From Paragorgia papillata (Eukaryota > Cnidaria > Anthozoa > Scleralcyonacea > Coralliidae), in NCBI GenBank assembly GCA_035771165.1, contig JAWNZC010000322.1:732001-796000 (forward strand): 64,000 bases of DNA, written 5' to 3'. Both the position numbers and the translations under genes were made by a program. Positions 13,401 to 23,203 of the stretch are shown in pieces. Within the stretch, counting starts at the first letter, position 1, and each line of letters starts with the position of its first letter. The notes under the pieces are model-generated. The model searched no databases. It was not told the DNA's origin and saw only the letters and a program-made list of their open reading frames with translations.

Positions 13401-16400
13401 CATGAGCTAATTAATAATATTTTTATAATAACATTTGCATGGTTTAAAAGATATTTTTTTGGGTTTTTTCATATTAGAAATATTAGTTACTTTGAAGTAA
13501 AAAGTATTTTAAAGTCTTCAAACATCTTTTTCTTATTATAAATTTACAGGTTTATGGTGGTCATATGGAAAGAGTGAACTTTCTCAAAGGTTCTGCTCGT
13601 GTTGTTACATACGCAATTATTAGGTAAAAATCAGTGTTCATGATGTAGGTGTGATGATTCATTAGTTTTAAGGTGAGAGGTATATCAACCACTTTGGAAA
13701 TATTTTTTCTGGTTGACACTTATCTTCTCAGCTGGTTCATCTTAAAGTGTATTGGCAACAAAAATCAAAATTTTCAATTTATGACGTTTTGATTAATAAA
13801 CATACTTCCTTTTACAGTATGTTTATTAATCAAAACGTCATAAATTGAAAATTTTGATTTTTGTTGCCAATACACTTATATGTACGATTTTTGTCAACTA
13901 CAACATCGCTAATTTCGATAAGAAACAATCTTGTCACCCGCCATCTTAGACAATTTTTGTATCTACTGCGCATGCGCGAGTCGATACATTGCTGTTGTTC
14001 GTGTAAGGTAATGTAATGTAAGGTAAGTTAACAAAAGAATGCCTTCGGAGCCAATCAAAACATAGAATAAAACGATTGACTCACGACAGACCACCGAAGC
14101 CAAAATAACTACTGTACACCAAGTATTTCATAAGTCATTGTTGACAGCATGGTCGCATGGAGCGAGATATTTGACAAGTAGCGGGATATTCAACAAGAGG
14201 AAGTTTTTATAAATTTAGTAAGTATTTTATGAATCGTAGTCAATTCTTAATTGTGATGTACTAGACGTTGTTGGAATAATGATAAAAGTTTTTTAAAGCA
14301 AATTAATCGAGTCGTTGCGTGGACGATTTCATATTCAGACGAGGCAATTTATATGGCCAACATGTCTGGTCGAGCTTCGTAAACTGACAAGACTGTGCGT
14401 TGCCGAATAGAAATGGATGACCTTCTTCTAAGAAAACAAAGTTAACTTCATGGTCAAGCAACAATGCCCAAAACCTATGGTAGTCCACGAGCGAAATATG
14501 CTATTAAATAACATTGTCGATGTAGATGACAAATAGTCAAATGTCAGTAACTGGCAAGTCTATATACAGTATTAATGGAGTAAAATTGTATGCTGCAGCT
14601 GTCAATGTCGTGCAAAATCTGTGTTATGAATGTGCAAACATTTATTGTACCTTTTTCTGCATGTATGCATATGTCTTGAAGGACAATTAATGTATGGTTG
14701 CTCTTATCATTTTGATGACATAATTTGCTGGACATCTTTTTCATTCACTATTAAATTTTACAGCAGTAATACTCGAGATGCTTGTTATCTCAAGCGATTT
14801 TCTTTACCTTCTAACTAGATTGCATTATTGTTTGACAAATTGTTGTAACGAAAATATTTAAATACTGTCATAAATTAGTCAATTAAGTCAAATTTTGTGA
14901 GTTGTTATATAGTTATGTTAATTTGATTGAGCTACTTAAAGCTTTACTACCATACTTTATGACTATAGCTTTTAGTACCATAGCTTTAATAGTCAAGCTA
15001 TTGGTGCACTGCCTCTCACCACTGAGGACCGGAGTAAAGACCATTTGGATTGAGTTAGTATTTGAATGGGTGACCATGCACCTGTCCGGGCTTGGACTCA
15101 TGCCAGATATGAGTAGAGTTGTTAGTACTTAGCCTTCTGTGCCTTGCTGGCTTTACTCTGCGAGTCTGAGTTGACTGAGTTATTTATCAAAGTTAAAACA
15201 CAGCATGGCCTGTGAGCATACAGTAGACAATTTTGTCAAAAATCTTGTTCAGCTCTAGATCTGAATACAAGGTTGTTACAACTAGATACAATTCCATCAA
15301 TTTTGTCAAGAATCTTGTTCAGCTATGAATACAAGGTTGTTACAAGTACACAGTTACATCATTGACCATAGTAGCTATAGGCATTAAACGCAGTAGATAC
15401 ATGCACGCCTGGGCGTGCCTATTTTTTTGATATGCATTTAACGTTTTAAGCTGGGTAAAGCAAAATCTTTAATTATAGTTATAACGATATGTATGCATGT
15501 CTAAAGTTCGCTTTTAGCGAATGTTGTTTTCACACCATTGCACTACAACACTTTCAGAAGCGAGGAAAGCACTCGGCTATCAGCAAAGTGTAATTTTATA
15601 ATATTTACCTAGCTTGTGACGTCACTAACTTTCAAGTTAATTAGGCACAGTATTGAAACAAGATGGTGGATGATACGATTGTTTTTCGTCGGAATTAATA
15701 ACGTTGTTATCAAAGAAACCGTCGGACATTCTGTCTGACGCCATTACAATTCAGGTTATATTTTGTCTGACCGAACTGAATAGTCCCAACTCTGCTTCAA
15801 GTAAGTTTAGGTCACACCAACCAAAGTGACGAACTTTTAAAAAAGGCTTCGTCGGATATGTACTACTACCGTTGGATTAGTGAAGGCTTACTACTCATAT
15901 CAGTAATTTATTTATTTTTCTTAGTAATTTCATCGTGATGATGTTTAAGTTTGGAGCTTACTTGTACACAGGGTCAGCTAGCATGCTTTCTGAAGCCGTT
16001 CATTCTTTGGCAGATTTTGCTAACCAGGTAATTTCGTGAGGTCTGAAGTGTTTTTGATGTAAGTTGGTACTTAAACAATTAGAATTTGGACACTTTGTCC
16101 TCGTGTTTCGGGATGACCAATAGACAACTCGTTTTTGCTTCGTTGTTTATTTTGCGCATAGAACACTCTACTCTAATTAGATCGTTGTCTAATTGTCATT
16201 TTTAATAATAAACTTTTGTTGCAGTGTTTATTGGCATTTGGAATACTACAGTCCATCAAAGCTCCTTCCGTTGATCATCCGTAAGTGAGTTTTTCTCTCC
16301 TTGTGTAGGCCCAGTTCTCACTGAAGCATTTTGTATAAAATGATTAGTCTTTGGGAACTCGTTTTATTTAAAGAAATGCGTAACGAGTAATGATATCGGA

Positions 16401-19400
16401 TGCCATCTTATAATCTCATTGAGTAAGTGGGTGGGTTAGTTAATGTGCAATGTCCAGGCGCAGAAATATCAGAATTATATACGATCCGGATTGGAGCCTA
16501 TCGCAATCGCAATCCTGATCATTTTCTGCCGTGTAAACACATCAATTAGATCCATGTATTGTAGAAGTCGATTGAGATTTGCCAAATAAACAGTTTTGGG
16601 ATTGCAATCCTAAATCGGTACAGTGTAATAAAATTACAGCAGGGAATTTTACTTTAGACCAAGTAAAATACTGCATATTTTCTTTAATTTAGTTATGGTT
16701 GGTCTCGAGCTCGTTATGTCTATTCTTTAATAAGTGGAGTTGGAATATTCTTTCTTGGTTCTGGTGTCTCTGTTTATCATGGTATTAGTGCTTTGTTTAG
16801 TCCCCCGGTTCTGGCTTCCTTACCGCTGGTGAGTTGATTTCACTTTTTGAACTAAAATGTCATGTCGTCATGTTGATTGCGTATCGAGGTTTTTTAGTTT
16901 TTATTTGAGCGATTGTAATATCTTGTTGTTGGGGAACCAATCTTTCACAACCATTGTATGAGCACCACTAACTTTAAGAACTCAACAACCCACGATGATT
17001 CGCCGAACTTAATGAGGTTTTGCTGTTTTAATTTGAGCGATTGTAGCTTTTTGTTTGGTATACCAATCTTTCACGTAACCACGTGTTCTTATTGTTACAG
17101 TATGAGTATTCGGATGCACATGCACCTGCCTTATGGCCACTCTCTTCTCAATCTCAGTTTATTTTGAACTGGTTTCCTTCTACTATGCAAGGCACATTTT
17201 CGCAACGCTCTTTGAACTCTTCGCCGACGTCTGCAGCGGAAATTCAAACTCTCTTTGATTGATAGGTCATTAGCGTGTCAACCAATAGATTGCGCCGGCG
17301 AACGCAATACACGAAAAATAACAATGTGCGCCTGCAGGCGCTCCTTTCACTGTCCGTCCCAATCCCCAGCACCGGCTACGCAGGCTAACGGATGTACGGT
17401 ATGCGTACCTATTTTTAATAGATATCGTGACTACTCACACTCTGCACTGTAAACACCAGTGGACGGATGTATGCAATGCGTATTTTTAATAGATATTGTG
17501 TACTTACACCATGCACTGTAAACACCAGTGGACGGATGTACGGAATGCGTATTTTTATTAGATATTGTGACTACTCACACTATGCACTGTAAACAGCAGT
17601 GGACGGATGTACGCAATGCGTACCTATTTTAATAGATATCGTGACCATTCACGACTGATCTCTACCATTCACACTATGCACTGTAAACAGCAGTGGACGG
17701 ATGTACGCAATGCGTATTTTTATTAGATATTGTTACTTACACCATGCACTGTATTTCCTAGGCTCTTTCTGTCTTGTTTGGTTCTCTTCTGGCAGAAGGA
17801 GGTAAGTTTTTCTGTAGCTTTATCATTTGCATTTTTAATTTGTTATTTTCTAGGGCTAAACTAGGCATTATATTTATATCTTTATTCTTTGCTCTAGCTA
17901 CCTTTGTTATAGCTGTTAATCAAGTTGCAAAAAGCGCAAGAGAGACAGGAGTTTCCTTCACTGATTATTGTAAGTAATGGCAAATAAGCCTGGGGCCTGG
18001 TACGAGTCGTTTTTAAAATTCGCAAACTTCATGTAATATGAAGGGCCTCCAGGGAGAACAGCATATTTTTCACTGATACAGTCACCTTGCATAAATATAG
18101 CTTCTATCTATACAGTGTGTATCAAAAAAATTCGAACCCTTAGAAAATGAATTAGCATTCTTTTCAAACAACCTATTGTAGTAGTTTGAAAGCCCTAAGC
18201 ACTTCGCTGAACCCACAGATGCGTAAAACACACGGTCTTATACACTTGGGAAATTAGGATAACTTGAAGTGTATGCATGGTGAAAGTATTTAAAAGCTTT
18301 TTCGCTTCGTTTAACTTATGTGCTGATTAATTTATAACGCAGCGCTTTTAGGGCTTTGAAACTACTGCAATAGGTTGTTTGAAAAGAATGCTAATTCATT
18401 TTCTAAGGGTTTGAATTTTTTTGATACACACTGTATATAATATATCATACACGATAAGCCGTATATTATCTGATTTGCGGACACTGAGAAACGTGTTGAA
18501 AAGTGATGTGGTTGCCGAGTTTTGTATTTTGTCGAGGTGTTTTCAAACCAAATCTTAAACGGTTTCGATTGCTGATATAGCTTCTCAAACGAATCAGTAT
18601 GTTAAGAGAAATTTGAGGTAAAAGTTGTCTTAATTTATGGACGTTTATTACTACATTTTCCAACAACGTTTCCATTGTGTTTTCCTCGAATTCATTAGTA
18701 ATTCATTCATAAGGTTAGACTAAAACAAAGAAAATCCGTTACCGAGACGTTGGTACAACCCTACCTTTAAGTTTCTTGCTTATTTGCTTCTTTATGGATT
18801 CCTTCTTTTCCTTCTCGGGTTTCTTGTCCATGTCCACACTAATTCGTTTTCAAACGAAAACGGAGACCTCGCATCGAAAACGTATCAAAAGTTTTCTGTC
18901 CACACTATCGTTTTCGAATCGTTTCCGAATCGTTTTTGCCATCTACCTTAAAACGCCGAAACGACCTTGAACAAAGGCCGCGGGTGACTGGAACCCAGAT
19001 CACATGATCGTCGTAACGTCAGCGTTTTCGCAAAGCTTCGTTTTCGCCGTCCACACTGGTTCAGAAAAACGGCGTCTTCGAATATCTCCACTCTGGAGAG
19101 CGTTTTCGAAACGCTCCATTTTCTGTCACCGAAGACGACGGATTAGTGTGAACGAAAGTCCTAACCGTACCAAAAAGTCTCCGTTTACGTTTGAAAACGG
19201 ATTAGTGTGGACATGGCCTTACGCAATCTCGTTTCCAGAGCCCACGTTCCCCTTACCCAGCGGACGGGAAACGAGAGGCTCTGGGATAATCCGTTCACGC
19301 CATCACAGGATTCTTGTTATCCGGAAGAAGAGTTATATAGAGTTCACTGTGTTCATCAGCCAATGAAATATCGATGTGAAACGGATTATCCCAGAGTCTC

Positions 19401-19464
19401 TCGTTTCCCAGGTGGTGAACGTGGGCTCTGGGAACGAGATTGGGCCTTACGATGCTTCCTTCCC

Positions 19465-19495
<31 letters not shown>

Positions 19496-19587
19496 TTCCT
19501 TCCTTCCTTCCTTCCTTCCTTCCTTCCTTCCTTCCTTCCTTCCTTCCTTCCTTCCTTCCTTCCTTCCTTCCTTCCTCCCTCCCTCCC

Positions 19588-19618
<31 letters not shown>

Positions 19619-22600
19619 CTACCTACCTACTTACTTACTTACCTACCTACTTACCTACTTACTTACTACTTACTTACTTACTTACTTACTTACCTACTTA
19701 CTTTACTTACTTTACTCACTCACTCACTCACTCACTCACTTACTCACTCACTCACTCACTCACTTACTTACTCACTCACTTACTCACTCACTCACTCACT
19801 CACTCACTCACTCACTTCACTCACTTACTTACTTACTTACTTCTCTCTTTTTCCCTTTCTTTTTTTCCTGTGTTTTTATGTCTTCACGTATTCGTTTGTA
19901 TGTTCGTGTGTATCAGTGGTACGTGGACGAGATCCAAGTGCGGTCGCAGTTTTAGTGGAAGATGGTGCAGCAGTAACTGGACTGTTGATTGCAGCTTCTT
20001 GTCTGGGTTTGGCGTCATACACAGGAAATGCAGTTTACGATGCAGTTGGTTCTATAGCTATTGGAGGTAAGGTAGATTTGAAAAGAAACTTGAATAACTT
20101 GAACGCCATTGCCGAAGAATGGCGACCTCGACCTCGAGGGCCGCATAGCATGTTAAGATAACTGTTAATGGATAACCGAACATATATACAGTTGATAAAT
20201 CAGTTGAGAGTGCGAAGCTATCTTGCACAACTAGCGCACAAATGAAAGCTTAGCTGTTGATCAGTTTACATGAAAAGGAAAATCAAGCTGACCACAGCTA
20301 GATTTCAACTTGGACAGCTGGTCTAGCAATTAAGTTAGAGTTAACTAACTGCTCAATTATCTGTGCATGTGTAATTAAATTTAACTGCACGATATATTTG
20401 TGCGGTGATTTAACACTAATTTAAACTAGAAACATGTGGCAATGTTTCCATCATGTGGTGTTTCCAGAAATTGTGATGTAATCTTTTATTACAATACAAA
20501 TGCATGTTCAAAGATTAAATAAAAAACAACTGCCGTGGTTTTGATAACGTGTTGTTTTTTGTTGTATTCCCATGCAATGTTCCATATTATTTTTCCATTT
20601 TTTACTCTACAGGCTTACTGGGTGCAATAGCGATATTTTTGATTCGACGAAACGCAGACTTCTTAGTTGGCAGGTGAGCCATGTTCAAAATAATTGGTTT
20701 AACTTGTGGATATTAGATTATTCAATATTGAACAAATTGAAGGTGACGACGACGACTGCAATAATAACAACACAATTGTGTAATAATACGTTTAGTGATA
20801 ATAATCTGCTAGAAAATAATCAGCACGAGTTTTTTTACCTGTTTCATGGTGTTGCATGATGATAATGTCGTCGTATGATTGCGAAGATTATATTATGATG
20901 TTAAATTGATGAGATATGTCAATGATAATTGATGACGATAACGTCGTGATTTTTACATTTTGTATATAAAAGCAATCATGTATTTTAGTTATTTATATGT
21001 TTTTGTATAGATCGATTCCTGAAGAAAGGTTGAAACAAATTATAGATGTATTAGAGCAGGATATTATGGTCAGGTGAGGTTTCTATGTTCAAGTGGTTTT
21101 AACTTATCAAATGACCATTTTCTAATTACGTTCTAGTTTACAGAAACAACAGCGACGTTTAGATTGAGTAGAGAGGGAAACGAAGACGAATTAAGGAATT
21201 TCTCTGCTCACTTTCCGTGCGGAAGGGCGACACCCCCAGAGGGTCTATCTAGGGGAGTAACCCCCCTATACAAATTTTCATACAGTTCTACAATCTATTA
21301 ACTACTCAAGAACTAAGCTTATCTGTTGTAAACACTGATATATAAGGTTCTGATTTGGTTCGAAATTTGTTAGCTTGGTTTCAAAATCGTGCCTTAGGGC
21401 CTGTTTACAAGGGGGCAGGGTTACCCTAGCACCCGGGTTAGCCTAGCTCTCGTAGATTTCTTGGGTTTTTTTGCTTGTCGTGTTTACAAGGACGCTATAG
21501 GGTAACCGCGGGTGCTAGGGTAATCCTATCACGCCACTATATAGGGTTGCCCTAGTGGTTATGTTTTGTCCTTGTAAACGCGTTTGGTATAGGGGTAACT
21601 CGCCTGCCACGTCTAACAAAGTTGTCCCGGGCCGCAGTGTGGCTCCTTGTAAACAGGCCCTTAAAACCACTCTTCCCTAGAAAGTTTGGGCTACGCTCTT
21701 GACTGTCAGAGACTACCGCCATGCCTCATTAATCAGCGGCTTTGCCGCCTAACAACCCCCCACCCACACACTCACTTTCATACGTTCCGCCGTTCACAAC
21801 TTTAATAACTTCAAAACTGCACATATAAGATTTTGTAAGTAGCTTTTTTCCATGTTTTTTTATTTTCAGATCTATTCATGATGTGAAAGCTACAGAGATG
21901 GGTAAACTAAATTGAATATTTTTAAAATGGTTAGTCTCAATGCCTATCAGTCTGTTTTACTTAACATGTAGTCTCTATCATCTCCAGGAGCTGATACAGT
22001 GAGGTTCAAGGCAGAAATCAATTTTGATGGCAGAGAAATAACCAGACGACATTTGAGTAGAAAAGATTTGTCTCAATTAGTGAAGGTATATTTAAGAGAT
22101 TATTAACCCAGAATGAGGTCTGTATGGGAAAATATCAGATCAAGGTTTTGACATGAGAACAGACCAAGCCCTGCCTCCTCCGCAGGCCCTCGTTGCATCA
22201 TGGACAGGTCACACACGCCGAATTTAGCGCCTGCAAGATCCTGTAAACAATTTGGAAAAACTTGGCACGGAATAAATTTGCATAATTAACTACCACTGTT
22301 AATAGCCATGGCTATATCCAAAGATTTTGAAGGCCATTGAAGACTTATGACATATTGTCAACTTTCGACCGGAATAATCAACGAAAATAGTCTACCCAGA
22401 GACTCTTTGGTTTATACATTTTTGGTTTCCACAACAACTGAAACTTGAATTACGCTACACAAAAGCCTACAATTTAACAAAATTAAATCTCATTAACTCT
22501 TGGTCAGTTGACAGTCTTCGATCGCTAAATAAACCAAACAACAATAAGAAAAACCTGTACTTTCCTGACTGTCGAATTTGCTTTTGTTCGGCAGATATTT

Positions 22601-23032
22601 TTTCCTTCAATTCCTTTTTGTCGCTAAAAATACTATTGGCAGAAGGTCGGTAATTCTAAAACATATTGGTTTCTTGAAAGTTTAGACCGAATTTCCTGGT
22701 GGGTCACAGTGTTAAAAGAACTTGGACGTACGTTTGTCGAACAGCGGCCGGAAAGATTTTGCAGGCCCTCTCAAAACTATCGCCTCTAGGGCATAGTCTC
22801 GCTGTGCATAATGGGATCGGTCTCCATTTTGTTTACAGGATCTTGCAGGCCCTCTCAAAAGTGTGACCTGTCCATGATGCAACGAGGGCCTGCGGGGGAG
22901 GCAGGACCAAGCCGCTAAAAAAAGATCGAAGTCTGATGATTGCTCGCTCGCTTACTTACTTACTCACTCACTTACTTATACTTACTTACTTACTCACTCA
23001 CTCACTCACTCACTCACTTACTTACTTACTTA

Positions 23033-23122
<90 letters not shown>

Positions 23123-23123
23123 C

Positions 23124-23203
<80 letters not shown>

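Noticed and set aside
19207..20161. Long open frames rich in Phe/Leu/Ser/Pro and Thr/Leu/Tyr
   Set aside because: They are translations of CTTC/CTTA/CTCA simple repeats. Only 19917-20066 is coding, as slc30a9 exon 13.
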